A DNA stretch of 64,000 nucleotides from contig JAYKKM010000263.1 in the NCBI GenBank assembly GCA_035772405.1, forward strand, positions 5,826,001 through 5,890,000, given 5' to 3'. The notes beneath the pieces are model-generated. The model had not been told where the DNA came from. It did not search any database and saw nothing but the letters and a program-made list of their open reading frames with translations. Origin of the DNA: Chrysogorgia sp. JL179-B06 (Eukaryota; Cnidaria; Anthozoa; Scleralcyonacea; Chrysogorgiidae). The translations under genes were made by a program, and so were the position numbers. This document shows, piece after piece, positions 1 to 11,254 of this stretch. Positions within the stretch are counted from its first letter, which is position 1. Every line of letters begins with the position of its first letter.

Positions 1-540
1 GTGGCCGATATAAATACTCGAGTTGCAGAAGAATATACCTATGATGGCTATAATATTCGCCCGGACATACTTATACTGTTGCAACAATGCAAATAGCATG
101 GTCATTGGTCATATGACTCGAGTAGCTAGTCTCAACATATTTGTCCACAAAATGTATGAGTTATTTAAACTCCAGTCAAGGTCTTTGAATATCAATTACG
201 TGAAAGGAGAGTATGAACAAATGTGCCTCTCGAGGCTCGGCCCCTACCGATTTAGTACTTAATTGCCACATACAATTAAGATATAGACTGTATTATGCAC
301 ATACGTTAAATATAGACGTTCGTCTGCCTTGATCTACACAACGCTCAAAGTATATATAATTAATTCATCAGAACATCAGTCCTCCTTACATGTCAACGAC
401 CGATAACTATATGACTTTTGGGCCGTATCAAACGGTGAAACAAAATTTCCATAATTGTCATTATTCGTTTCTTTACAGACAGAGTTAGACTAAGTATAAA
501 CTTTTTGAACCGTACTAATATTCATAGCCAGTGTTATACT

Positions 541-1190
541 ATAGAATTGTTACTCTTAGCCGACAATAGCCTCTACCGAATTCTACCCAGCGGTGAAACT
601 CTACACGCTCGGGTGTATGTTGGCCTTTAGCAACGCAAAAGCAGTGTACCATAAGATATTTTGACCTTCTACGTTGACGGTTTGATCTCGCTTGGCCCAA
701 CGGTTCAATCTCCATAGTCATAGTCCATAAACTTTTCTTGATGAAATTACTTTTCTTCTTGGCCGCTACCAAGCGATGGAACTTAATCTTCACATATTTA
801 TCCGTTCTCTACCAACGCGAGAACTCAATCTCCGTATATTTATTCGCTGCCGTTGGCCTCTACCAACGCAAGTGTCCCTCAGTCAAGTTGTATAAACTGT
901 GACTTTAGTTATTGGCCCCTACCAAACGATGGAACTCAAACTCCGTATATTATCCGCTGCCGTTGGCCTCTATCAACGCAAGCGTCACTTAGTCAAACTT
1001 CTTAAAACTTTTGACTATTGCTCTTGGCCCCTACCAAGCGATGGAACGCAATTCCCGCCTAGTCCACATATTTATTCGCTGTCGTTGGCCTCTACCAATA
1101 GGAGTGACCCGTACTCGGTTAAACTTTATAAACTTTTGACTCCTACCAAGCACAGGCGACACTAAGTACTGAAAACCAATCTGCAGATAG
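541..1190. repeat. Degenerate tandem array with built-in hairpins
   Basis: Units of roughly 110-150 bp recur, with the phrase TTGGCCNCTACCAA followed by GCGATGGAAC at about 759, 912 and 1024. A second phrase, GTTGGCCTCTACCAACG, falls at about 853, 962 and 1085. Each phrase can form a short stem (for example CGTTGG/CCAACG around CCTCTA). A more decayed unit lies at 560-640. No coding potential is evident and the function is unknown. Confidence 0.7.
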
Positions 1191-1520
1191 TTTTATATGG
1201 AACTATTCGACCAGCAAACTGCAAAGGTGCTCGTTCGCTTGACCAACGTAACGGCTACGAGCGAATAGATAAAAACGTATATAATCTTAACTCAATTACA
1301 AGTAGAAACCGACACGCCTGGTCGCTGAATTTGGCTATTATGGTGATATAACCTATCCGTCTTTGACCTAAACAATTGGAATGTCTGTTGGGACCTAATG
1401 GGCTTATGCCTTATTACGCAAGTATGCTCAAGAAACATTGACCCGTAGTGTAGGTATATTTACGAGCGATCTAGACTGCACCGACACAAGAATGTGAACA
1501 TAATCATATATACCTGCGCA

Positions 1521-1814
1521 TTATAGCTTATAAACTGCATTCTGGCAATCGCTAGACTCTATTAAGGCTAAGCCGCTCCCGAATGAACATGCAGAGGAAT
1601 GTAAAACGCTAATTCGCTCGACCGCAACATATACGGAAAGCACAAAAGGGACTACCAAAAGGCAATAAAATAATACCTCGACAGGCTGGTCTTGTTGCTG
1701 AACCGGTGGAGGTTCAACTTGATCGGCAACAGCTACGACTGGTGGCGCTGCAGGGTTCTCCTCATTAGCCGGTAACACCACCCGGATGTTATCTAGTGGT
1801 ACTTGATTTGCCAT
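1521..1814 (-). CDS. Unrecognised Pro/Val/Gln-rich ORF, possible first exon
   Basis: The frame opens with MANQVPLDNI and is rich in Pro, Val and Gln for about 45 codons (PPVVAVADQVEPPPVQQQ). It then turns into an ordinary hydrophobic tail. A splice-donor-like GTATTA lies at about 1676, right where the composition changes, so the coding exon may be only 1677-1812. I do not recognise the family. An N-terminal exon of a retroelement structural protein is possible but unsupported. Confidence 0.22.
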   Translation of the reverse strand: MANQVPLDNIRVVLPANEENPAAPPVVAVADQVEPPPVQQQDQPVEVLFYCLLVVPFVLSVYVAVERISVLHSSACSFGSGLALIESSDCQNAVYKL

Positions 1815-2256
1815 AACTCACTGTGCAGAGCGTTTAACAAACTGATCCCGTCTAGTTGAGATTCCTTACTTAAATACCCAATGTTACGCATGACTGCACT
1901 TTGAATAGTTCTAATACGACCTCTAGATTGTATAAATTAATCCAAATGAGGTAATTTAGTTATTAACTCAACCTGAAAAGACAAAAGAAATTGGGACAAC
2001 CATGGTATTATACCCTGAATCAACTTGGTGAAGGCATTTCAGTGAAATTTCCCATCAAAGCAAAGCCTATTCTTTCATGGAGTTCCTCAAAATATTTGTC
2101 TAAAAACAGAAAATTGGAAGTGGCACCAAAAATGCCGCTTGAAAAAATTTCCATTTTATTTGTAAAAAGAGCTTGTAATATTGATAATGTATAGGTTGAA
2201 AGTGTAATATTTATAAAGTGAACATAAATCAAACGCACTAACCCTATTACCCCTCA

Positions 2257-2359
2257 TAGTGACGAAGCTAGCCATGGCAACTGATCATGCTATGCTAATA
2301 AACCTGCATCGAAATAGTTTAAAGACAATACAATTCTAAAGGGCTAAGCTTCGCCACTG
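2257..2359. mobile_element. Short inverted-repeat element (MITE), copy 1
   Basis: The ends read AGTGACGAAGCTAGCC and, inverted, AGTGGCGAAGCTTAGCCC. The interior, including GGCAACTGATCATGCTATGC, matches the element at 10916-11069, so this is a dispersed family. This copy has lost part of its right arm. Flanks contain CCTCATA on both sides (2252-2258, 2361-2367), a possible but ambiguous target duplication. Confidence 0.65.
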
Positions 2360-2362
2360 ACC

Positions 2363-3356
2363 TCATAAGTGCATGCACCTATAAGCCATCTTTAAGTTGT
2401 TGGATCTCTTGGTTGTTAAAAAAGGCCGCCGTTTTTCAGAGGGATAAGAAGAGTTTTGCACCAATAGACGAACAAAATATTGAATTTCACATGCATCTAC
2501 AAGTTGCAATGAACTGCATCCATCACATTTCCCAAAAAGGTCATCACCTGGAACAGGGGCAACATTCTTTTTGCAATTAACGCAGCTGTGCATCTTAACA
2601 ACTTCTATAACGCCAACAACATTCCCAATTATAGTTGCAGATGTTGCATCAAGGCTTTCAGGAACATCCACTAATGGCTGGTCGAATGCAGTTGTCCTGT
2701 TCGCTTTAAATTGTTCATTTTTTGGAGTGTTCAAGTATCTGTCACCCTTATAAATTTTAACTTTTTGAAAATATATGTATCTTTCTCTTTCAATGTGTCT
2801 ACGTGCGAGCCTCAAAGTACGGCTTTAATAAAGGCGCTTGTGTCTCTCAAGATCAGTTCCTGCTTCATCAGTGTTCCTTGATATTGTGTGTGGACCTTTT
2901 TCACACTAGAAAATTGCACTACTTCAGCTTTCACTGTGACCAGTTGTTCATTTGCTAACTCATTACAAGACACAATGTTATTCACCATTCCATTTGATGT
3001 AAGTTTGTGTGAATAGACAAAATCTACATAGCCAGAATCCAAAGGTGCCACATTGCTGAACTGATTTATGATGATGTCCTTGCCTTCTGATCTTGTGTAG
3101 TTGGACACTTTGATTGGGCTTTTGGTTTTTCCGAATGTGTTCATTTCCGAGTGCTTAGTTGGAGAAAAGCACACACCACGAACAGTGTTGTCTTTTTCCT
3201 GAAGGATAAAGTTAAAATACTTCCGATTTGATGTTTTGGAATTCTTCACCGGGGAAACAGCATGAACATAACATGTTATATCTGTATTCAACTCTAAATG
3301 AAATAAGAAGTAATGTTTCTTAGTAAAAATGAAATAAGAATTTTCACCACAACATA
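2363..3356 (-). pseudogene. RPA/OB-fold-like single-strand-DNA-binding protein, broken
   Basis: Two adjoining frames encode one protein. The upstream part (3291-2812) has the pattern of an RPA70-like OB fold. The downstream part (to 2363) contains a Cys-x2-Cys ... Cys-x2-Cys zinc-ribbon-like block (HSCVNCKK ... GKCDGCSSL), as in RPA large-subunit C-terminal domains. A TGA sits where a tryptophan codon is expected at about 2812, followed by a one-base frame change near 2770. An upstream exon ends at a GTATGT donor at about 3357, and a pyrimidine-rich acceptor precedes 3290, giving an intron of about 67 bp. Whether this is a decayed host gene or cargo of a mobile element (Helitrons and others carry RPA-like genes) cannot be told here. 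Confidence 0.5.
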
Positions 3357-4569
3357 CCAGACAATATCAGGGCCAGGGGATTGAAGTCTATGATTTGTGT
3401 TTGCTGCCCGCATGCTCCAAAAGCTACCGTGTGAAAATTTCATTATTTACAAAAAATATCATTTACACAAAAAAGCAATAATTCACAGAAATTCAAGACC
3501 CAAATTGCCAAACAGCCATTACAAAGGGGAATTGCACTGTGGACTGTAGACTTGTGCTTTTTTATTAGAAGTGACTATATGGTCAGCAGCCGGTCACAGT
3601 TAATTAATCAAATTGAATTTTGCATTTTTATACATCATTATACATTAAACCACTGCAAATATCTCACCTGACCCTAACCCCATCCTTACTCAACCTTAAC
3701 CCAAGATCACAAGAACTTATAAATATTAAGCATTAACAACACATTTATAGCATAACTATTTTCTTACCTCGCTGTGAAACTAAAGTTTAATCATGGTATT
3801 AATAGTGGGTGCCATTATTTTCCAACTTTGGTGAAGACTCTAAAATGAAAAAAAGATATAAACAGTTACAAACAGGTGAATGTTTATTGACAAGGGTGGC
3901 GGAATTAATAAGGTATCAGTTTACTGTCATATGCCAGTATGTGGGTTGGATGACTTGGGTCTTGGCCACTGAGTGACATTTTATATACACACACTCTTTA
4001 ATGTATATTGTATATAGTCATCACATTTTTCTATCATCCCTGAAATAATGAATATTAATAAATCATTTCCGCATCAATTTGCGAAAGTTTAACTGAAGGT
4101 AAACTGATACTTTTTATGACTCCGACGGCCTACATATCAATAGACCCATTGTCTGCCTCCTCAGTGCAATCTTATTATTTTTTTATATAACATAAAATAT
4201 CAAACGGGCTCACACAATATTTACCATGAACAGCCAGAACAGGCGAATGATTATTTGTTTGCGCTTTAATGAACATTTTGATCCATTTCATTTGCATATA
4301 AAAACGTAGCTTGATTTCCTGTCAATTCATTTGTTGCATTTTTATGGTAAAGACCAACGAGCTTGGCTTTTGACCAGGCAGATGTCAAACTATAAAAAAC
4401 CCTGCTGTTTGCTTCAATCAAAATTTAGACGAAGTTACAGTTTACCATGCATATAAATATTCAAACGTACACATGGTTTGAAAACCGCATACAAACCAAA
4501 AGATTCAGGTATACTAAACAATACATTCTTTGTCTATCCCACTGTCTGCCCCTCGAAATACCATGAAAC
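3357..4569. other. No gene seen
   Basis: A+T-rich sequence with short frames only. I see no conserved protein pattern, no long inverted or direct repeat and no RNA gene. Confidence 0.5.
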
Positions 4570-4668
4570 TGTAATAAGATGCACGAATTTCCCGTCTACT
4601 TCCGGTAACGAATTGTATATAAGTTGAGCAAATGTTAGTAATAAATGTCTTTTATACAACATCTTACA
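4570..4668 (+). repeat. 99-bp LTR (5' LTR of Gypsy-type element)
   Basis: Begins TGTAATAAGATG and ends CATCTTACA. It is the same length as, and differs at one position from, the reverse complement of 13800-13898, and homology stops exactly at these ends. It contains TATATAAG and, downstream, AATAAA, which fit promoter and poly(A) signals. A primer-binding site starting TGG follows at once. Confidence 0.85.
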
Positions 4669-4686
4669 TGGTGGCAGCGGTGAAAC
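4669..4686 (+). promoter_or_regulatory. tRNA primer-binding site
   Basis: TGGTGGCAGCGGTGAAAC directly abuts the LTR. The leading TGG pairs with the 3' CCA of tRNAs, the normal position for a minus-strand DNA primer site. I cannot name the tRNA with confidence. Confidence 0.7.
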
Positions 4687-4690
4687 AAGG

Positions 4691-5440
4691 ATGGCTGAAG
4701 GATTCGCAAAGCCAAATTCGCTGTATTTCGAAGGAAATGTCGCTGAAAATTGGAGAAGATTTAAACAGCGATATTCTATATTTATAGTAGCGTCCGGATA
4801 TGAGCAGAAATCAAAGAAAGAAAAAACGTGTATGTTATTAAGCCTTGCTGGTGAACAAGCGATCGAAGTGTTTAATACATTCACGTTTGATGACGATGAA
4901 GATGCTGATAATCCAGAACAAGTCATGCGAAAGTTTGAAGAATACTGTATACCAAAGAGGAATATAACATATGAGAGACATGTGTTTAACACAAGAATGC
5001 AAGCGACCGACGAAACAATTGATAATTATGCCACAGAACTCAAATTGCAAGCGAAGCATTGCGAGTTTGGGCCGCTCACAAACGAACTTATACGGGATCG
5101 AATCGTAGTTGGAGTGAAGGATGATACAGTGAGAAGCAGATTGTTGAGAGAAAGTGAGTTGACGTTGCACAAGACGATTGATATTTGCCGAGCAGCAGAA
5201 GTTACGTCGAGTCAGATGTCTGTCCTGAAGTCATCTGAGACAATTATTCATGGTCTTGAAAAGACAAAAGAAGCTAAATCCCAAGGGGTATAAAGATGAG
5301 GATCAACAAGCTTTATGCAAATACTGTGGGCTACAACACATGCCAAGAAAATGTCCTGCCTTTGGTAAAGTTTGTAGCGCATGTAAGAAAAGAAATCACT
5401 TCGCGAAAGTATGTAGAAGCAAGCTAGTTTATACTACGGA
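4691..5440 (+). pseudogene. gag: Gag of Gypsy-type retrotransposon, frameshifted
   Basis: Structural (nucleocapsid/capsid) protein of a Metaviridae element. The first 200 codons carry a capsid-like region starting MAEGFAKPNS. That frame stops at 5293, but the sequence continues in another frame (from about 5250) with two zinc knuckles: Cys-x2-Cys-x3-His-x4-Cys near 5311 and Cys-x2-Cys-x4-His-x4-Cys near 5374. The stop is therefore a frameshift lesion rather than a natural end. The start follows the primer-binding site by 5 bp, so there is almost no leader. Confidence 0.8.
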
Positions 5441-5448
5441 ACATCGGA

Positions 5449-7130
5449 GTGATCAATCAAAACGAAGTGGTTGGCGAAGTTACAGCGAAAGACGAGGAAT
5501 GGCATGCCGTCTTAAATCTCGAAGGAACAGATGTCAACTTCAAGCTAGATACCGGCGCTAAGTGCAATGTCATACCAAGAATGATATTCGAAAAGATTGG
5601 AGGCTCGACACCGCTGAATAAGACCACGACCAGGCTTTTTTCTTATGGTGGGAACAGAATAGCTGTGGCTGGAGAAGTTTATTTAAAGAGCAAGTACCGA
5701 AGCGATGATTACATGATGCAGTATTTTGTCGTCGAAAAACCAACGCAGCCGCTATTGGGCTTAAGAGCGTGTGAAGATCTCAAACAGGAAGAACATTTCC
5801 AGTCTAAAATAGTCGCTGAGTTCCAGGAGGTTTTCGCTGCTGATAACATCGGATGTTTGCCCGTAAAACATCACATACAGTTAGATGAATCCGTTAAACC
5901 AGTAATCCACTCTCCGAGACGAGTTCCAGTGGCACTACGGTCACGTGTTAAAGAAGAGCTAGGCAGAATGGAAAAATTAGGTGTCATTCATCAGGTCAAT
6001 TTGCCGACCGACTGGGTTTCGTCCATGATCACCGTGATAAAGCCCGGAAAGCTCAGAATCTGTTTAGATCCGCGTGATTTGAATTTAGCCATTAAAAGAG
6101 AACATTATCCGATGTTAACTGTTGAGGAAGTGGTGTCACGTTTGCCCAACGCAGCAAGTGGATTTTGGCAAATACCACTTGACGAAGAGTCTGTATCGCT
6201 CACTTGTTTTAATACGCCATTTGGAAGGTACGAGTTCAAACGTCTACCATTTGGTATCAAGTCAGCGCCCGAAGTTTTTCAGCGCGCCATGCACCAGCTG
6301 TTTGACGACATACAGGGATGTGAAATCATAGCCGACGACATTCTTGTGCGGGGAGTTGACGAAGAGAGCCACAATGGGAGTTTGAGAAGGGTTCTGGAGA
6401 GAGCGCAAGAGGTTGGTCTCAAGCTTTGTGAAGAGAAATGCAGATTTAAAGTCCGATCAGTGACTTATGTGGGACATCAACTTACCTCTGATGGAGTAAA
6501 ACCAGATACAAGCAAGCTTGCTGCAATTCTAGGGATGCCAACGCCGGAGAATAAGCAAGAAACCCATAGGTTTATGGGAATAATTCAATATCTTGGAAAG
6601 TTTATACCAAACCTATCCGAAAAAAGCAAGCCACTAAGAGATTTACTGAGAAAAGACACGCCCTGGGCTTGGAATCATGAACAAGAAGTTGCATATGAGG
6701 AATTGAAGCAAGCCTGCAGCAAACCACCAACACTGGCATTCTATGATGTGAATAAGCCTGTCACAATTTCTGTTGATAGCAGTCAATCTGGTTTGGGAGC
6801 TGTCTGTATGCAAAATAATCAACCCATAGCATATGCGTCTCGAGCCCTTACAGATACGCAGCAACGGTATGCGCAGATTGAAAAGGAACTATTGGCGATA
6901 GTCTTTGGTTGCGAGAGATTCCACAATTACATCTATGGAAAGCAAGTGCAAGTAGAGACCGATCATAAGCCGCTCGAAGCAATTTTTAGAAAGCCATTGA
7001 ATGAGTCGTCACTGAGGTTGCAGAGAATGCTACTGAGACTCCAACGGTATGATCTCGAAGTATTCTACAAGCCGGGGGATCGGAGATTTATATCGCTGAT
7101 GCGTTAAGCAGAGCATATGTGGCCATCCAG
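5449..7130 (+). pseudogene. pol: Pol (protease-RT-RNase H) of Gypsy-type element, defective
   Basis: Aspartic protease active site DTGA (near 5548) is followed by a reverse transcriptase with LPFGIKSAPEVFQRAM and an ADD box (IADDILV, near 6331), then RNase H (ISVDSSQSGLG, near 6768). The segment that normally carries the first RT catalytic aspartate is missing: RLPNA runs straight into SGFWQIPLDE, which points to a small in-frame deletion. The frame breaks near 7080, where the conserved ADALSR motif at the end of RNase H lies in another frame. The family resembles K02A2.6-like Gypsy elements common in invertebrates. The copy is inactive. Confidence 0.88.
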
Positions 7131-8192
7131 CCAGCTAGAAGAAGAGTTAGACGTGCATGTTGTATTGCCTATGTCCCAGGAACGCTTACAACAGTTGCAA
7201 GAGGAAAGTAAAGCAGATAAAGATATCCAACAACTGAAAGAGTTCATTGTAAATGGTTGGCCAAAGTACAAGTTACAAGTTAGTCCCAATATTCGTGAAT
7301 ATTGGGATTTTAAAGAAGAGTTGTCCATCAACGACGAGATCGTCTTCAAAGGAGATTATTCGTCTTAGAGGCTGTTCACCAACCACATTTGGGAATTGAA
7401 GCTTCAAAGCGCAGAGCTCGGGAAGTTGTATATTGGCCAAGCATGTGTGATGATATTGAAGAAATGATCAAACAGTGTGCTGTATGCAATAGCAACCAGA
7501 AGCTTCAACAAAAAGAGCCTCTTAAACCTCTTCCGGTTCCATCCAGACCATGGCAAAGGATTGACCTTTTTGATTTTGAGCAGAAGCAGTACCTGTTAAC
7601 AGCTGATTTCTATTCGGGATGGTTCGAAATCGATTTGCTGAGTTCACTTACGTCATCTATGGTAATTGCAAAGATGAAAACTCGCTTGTCACGATACGGA
7701 ATTCCAGATTTCGTACACAGCGATAATGGACCGCAATTTTCTCGCATTGAGTTTCAGAATTTTGCTCGTCAGTGGGGATTTCAACACGGGACCAGCTCTC
7801 CAAGGTACGCGCAGAGCAATGGAGGAGTCGAGCGAGCAGTGCAAGTTGCAAAGACATTACTGAAAAAGGCTCGACAGGACGGCCAAGATCCATACATGTC
7901 TATGATGTCCCGTCGCACTAAATCCGTACTCGCAGTGACGGAAGAGCAACTTCAACCAAAGGTTAGAAAACCCGCGGATGTTCAAAAGCAGCTTTCTTTT
8001 TATAAAGAGCAACAAAAGAGAAATTACGACGTGGGGAGCAAAAGCCTGTCAGCTTTGAAGCCAGGAGATGTCGTTAGAATTCAAGATCAGAAAGGAAGTC
8101 CAAAAGCATTAGTGGTCAACGAAGCAAGTCATACATTGTTCAGTCGCAAAGTGGACAATTTCGAAGGAATGGACGACATTTGTTGTGTGTAG
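7117..8192 (+). pseudogene. Integrase of Gypsy-type element, broken
   Basis: The linker to integrase (7117-7368) and the integrase proper (7389-8192) lie in separate frames. The zinc-binding region retains HLGIEASKRRAREVVYWP and CAVCNSNQ. The core shows Asp in LTADFYSG, Asp in HSDNGPQF and Glu in QSNGGVERAVQ, the DD35E set. After DPYMSMM the frame jumps to SRRTKSVL, losing the roughly 20-residue stretch normally there. A C-terminal PGDVVRIQD segment, typical of Gypsy integrases, is retained. No 3' LTR or polypurine tract was found downstream to about 8.8 kb, so the 3' end is lost. Confidence 0.85.
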
Positions 8193-8829
8193 AAGAACCT
8201 TATGAACAAGCAACAGAGCAAGAGGAATCATGTGTGTCAGAAGACCAATCATCTGCCGGAAGAGAGTCCCCGTCTTGCGCTTTGAGATAATATATTTTTT
8301 CTTTCGTATTTAACTTAATGTTTATTGTAAATATTTAATACGTAATGTATTATAGATGTATTTTAAGAGCCATATTAAGTAACCACGTGGCTTTTTAATG
8401 CTATGATAAATTGTTGATATTCGTATATTAAGTTTTTAGTAAATAGAACATTTGAAGTAAAATTATTTTTACATAAAAAAGGATGATCAGCGCATTCTGC
8501 TTTTGATTTTGGTAAAGCGCCAATTTATATTAACTAGATAAATTGGGATTAATTAGAAGCAATATCTAAATACTCTCACGCAATAGCGCAATCTACCGAC
8601 AACCCCCTTGTGTCTGTTGCGCTTATCGCTTCTAACTTTTGCTAAAAGCGCACGCACAAGTTAACTAATAGGATCTGAAGATTTCAAAACAGCGCTAACG
8701 CCATCAATCGCATGCCCATATTTGGAAAATCGGCCCGACAAATCGCAGTGTGTAAACGTACCTTTATTATGTAAACCGACTCAAAGTCTCAAATAACCGA
8801 GAGACAAGAACTTTCAAATAGAAAACCTA
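8193..8829. other. No gene seen; 3' remnant of LTR element possible
   Basis: A+T-rich sequence after the integrase. A copy of the 99-bp LTR was looked for here and not found. Confidence 0.5.
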
Positions 8830-8997
8830 GGCCCCGTTACACGTCGCTATTTTTCGTGCAACTTGCGTCGCATAAAAGCAAAATTCAGGTTGCACAATCA
8901 ATTTGGGGGATGTCACACGCTAAAAATGCTAGTGCAACTTCAACTTTGTTTTTTTGCGACGCAAGTTGTACGAAAAAATGTTACATATAACCGGGCC
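8830..8997. mobile_element. 168-bp MITE with TA flanks
   Basis: Ends match in inverted orientation over about 45 bp: GGCCCCGTTACACG... and, inverted from the right, GGCCCGGTTATATG..., both running on to TCGTRCAACTTGCGTCGCA. TA lies outside each end (8828-8829 and 8998-8999). A TA duplication fits several small non-autonomous families. Its right end was used as the target of the large transposon that starts at 9000. Confidence 0.75.
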
Positions 8998-8999
8998 TA

Positions 9000-9218
9000 T
9001 ACGGTGGCCCAGAAAGTCAACACAGATTTGCATTTATTTCAAAATAAATATATTTATACCGATTGCAATGTACGTAAATTGGGAACAAAAATTGCAATTT
9101 GTTTTTTATTTCGATACAAATGCAAATTTTTTTTATTTCGATACAAATGCAAATTTTTATTTCGATACAAATGCAAATTTTTTTCGTTACAAATGCAATT
9201 TTTTTTATTTCGACCCAG
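9000..9218 (+). repeat. Left TIR with internal tandem repeat
   Basis: Matches 13108-13330 inverted. The inner half is built of units ATTTCGATACAAATGCAA separated by T-runs, about four copies. Repeat number differs between the two ends, so this half evolves by unit gain and loss. Confidence 0.85.
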
Positions 9219-9301
9219 CTTTAAATATTCAACTCTTCAAGTAGCCGCCATTTTGGATTTTTAGTAAATTGACTAAATTCGTTTCATATATCAAAAACAA
9301 A

Positions 9302-10449
9302 ATGAACTGTGTGAACTGCAATGTGGAACTTGATTGGGGTGATCTGTTTTGTAGTGTGTGTGGAGGACGAGTTGATAACGACGATGAGGAAATGGAGCTA
9401 ATAGAACAGTATTTTCATAGAGGAAGCACACTAAAATCCAGATTAAAACAACGAGGACTAAAAAGAGTGAATCCAAACTATGATATTCAAGTTGTCCGGG
9501 AAAAAATACAAAAAGAACTAGATGGACCTGGCTGCTCAGGAGGATACAGAACAATGTGGCATGCATTGCGTTTGGAAGGAATAGAAGTCCCTAGACGTGT
9601 AGTAGCAGATCTTTTGAAAGAACTCGACCCTGAAGGCTGTCAGTTACGGAGAGCAAAGTGCCTACGTCGCAGAAGTTATCACAATCAAGGGCCAAATCAT
9701 GTGTGGCATGTAGACGGCTACGATAAACTTAAACCATTTGGACTACCTATTCACAGATGCATAGATGGTTGGAGTCGAAAAATATTGTGGCTTCAAGTAG
9801 CACGTACAAATAATTCGCCGCATGTGCCAGCTACCTTGTTCCTTGATTGCATTAGGAACTTTGGAGGATGCCCCGTAAAGCTGCGAACAGATTGTGGTAC
9901 CGAAAACGGGGTAATGGCATCTATACAGTGTTGTATGAGAGATAGTGTAGATGCCCACAAGTATGGAACATCTCCCGCGAATCAGCGAATTGAAGCGTGG
10001 TGGTCGAACCTACGAAAAAGCAGAACTGGTGGATGAATTTTTTCTTAGACTTGGTAGATCGGGAAATGTTCACTCATGGCAATATATTGCATGTCGAATG
10101 CCTTTGGTTTTGCTTTGCTGGTATTTTACAAAATGATTTGAACAAAGTAAAACACCACTGGAATAATCATTATATCCGGGCTTCTAGATATGACACCATC
10201 AAAGGTAGACCAGACGAGCTATATTTTCTTCCAGAACACCATGATGGAGCAGATAACCTTATTCGAGCTATTTCTTCTGAACAGTTGGAACATTTATCAG
10301 ATAATTTAATATTCGACCAAGAGGAAAATGACTATCAAGAATACTTTAAATACTTAATTCTCAACAGTGAATTGCAAATGCCAGTTGACTGGAGGGATGC
10401 AATGGACCTTTATAATGCTATTATTCACATTGCTCAACATGGTAACTAA
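9302..10449 (+). pseudogene. DDE integrase-like transposase, one frameshift
   Basis: The start MNCVNCNVELDWGD opens a zinc ribbon (CVNC ... CSVC). A helical region follows (STLKSRLKQRGLKR, then ELDGPGCSGGYRTMWHAL), of the type seen before integrase-like cores. The catalytic core has Asp in WHVDGYDKL, Asp in LRTDCGTENG and Glu in NQRIEAWW. The frame shifts near 10018 in an A-run and continues as NWWMNFFLDLVDRE ... to a stop at 10449, which restores the usual C-terminal region. A single lesion separates this from an intact gene. The enzyme would cut and join the TIRs of its own element. Confidence 0.82.
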
Positions 10450-10564
10450 TGTGAAATTAAAGTAAAAGTAGTGAAATTGGGTAGGATTTGGGTTTTTTTC
10501 TGTTCGGAACATGTATTCTAAATAAAAGACAAATTACAGGTCCCAGCCTATTAGGGGGTACATC

Positions 10565-10669
10565 GCCTTATATATAGGGGGTAAGTCGACCGGTATAAAG
10601 CTCGGGTTCTTACCTAATATGTAAAGGCTGACAATCGAGTCGGTTGAGCTGGTCGTCAGTCGTATCTGC
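10565..10669 (+). repeat. Promoter-like dispersed repeat, copy 1
   Basis: About 105 bp matches 59635-59739 with few differences (TATATAGGGGGT, GTCGACCGGTATAAAG, CTTACCTAATAT, GGCTGACAATCGAGTCGGT). Its position upstream of an ORF in the other copy suggests a 5' region of a repeat family. A GGGTGAGT donor-like site lies downstream near 10748. Confidence 0.7.
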
Positions 10670-10915
10670 GTACCCACCCACCCGGATCGGCCTCAAGTCT
10701 AGAAAGGATGAGCGGAAGGAAATAGGAATCAGTCGCCGGCTCTGCCGGGTGAGTACCAATTGTTCTTGTTGGTTTTTTTACGTATCATTCTCATTTTTTT
10801 ACTCATCATTTTCCCTGTCTTACACGGGTGACTAGCTGAATTTGGGGGATGGAGGATGTACTGTTGGTTCAGGGGAATCTTCAGTTGGGTCCTCGCAGGT
10901 TTGGCAAACTTGCAC

Positions 10916-11069
10916 ACAGTGGCGAAGCTGGCCTTGGCAACTGGTCATGCTATGCTAATTTGTAACATCTGCATATTTTGAAAACAATACATTTCTAAAG
11001 ATCCAAATATGTAAATCGTTTCATAATTTGCATAGCATGACCAGTTGCTATGGGCAACTTCGCCATGGC
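10916..11069. mobile_element. Short inverted-repeat element (MITE), copy 2
   Basis: Arms pair over about 45 bp: GTGGCGAAG...GGCAACTGGTCATGCTATGC on the left and its complement at 11029-11069. Same family as 2257-2359. It is inserted between the two genes of the large transposon. Confidence 0.75.
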
Positions 11070-11254
11070 CAGCGAGAGGTCCTCGCAGGTTGCCATCCTC
11101 GCTCTTCGTAGATGGCGTGTTAGCTACTGACTCCATCCCTCCGTTCTGCTACCGGCCAACGTAGAGATCTATTAATAGTAACATAATTATTATAGGGTGT
11201 TCAGTATCACTTAACTATAGGTTCAGTTGAACATCGATAAATAATCGTTAAAAC

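Noticed and set aside
2812..2814. TGA as selenocysteine or read-through codon (also in 58471-59176)
   Set aside because: Both stand where tryptophan fits and each gene has a further frameshift, so ordinary decay (TGG to TGA) is simpler.
8954..9264. Phe/Asn/Lys-rich frames at both ends of the transposon (also 12971-13349)
   Set aside because: They translate the TIR's internal tandem repeat and T-runs.
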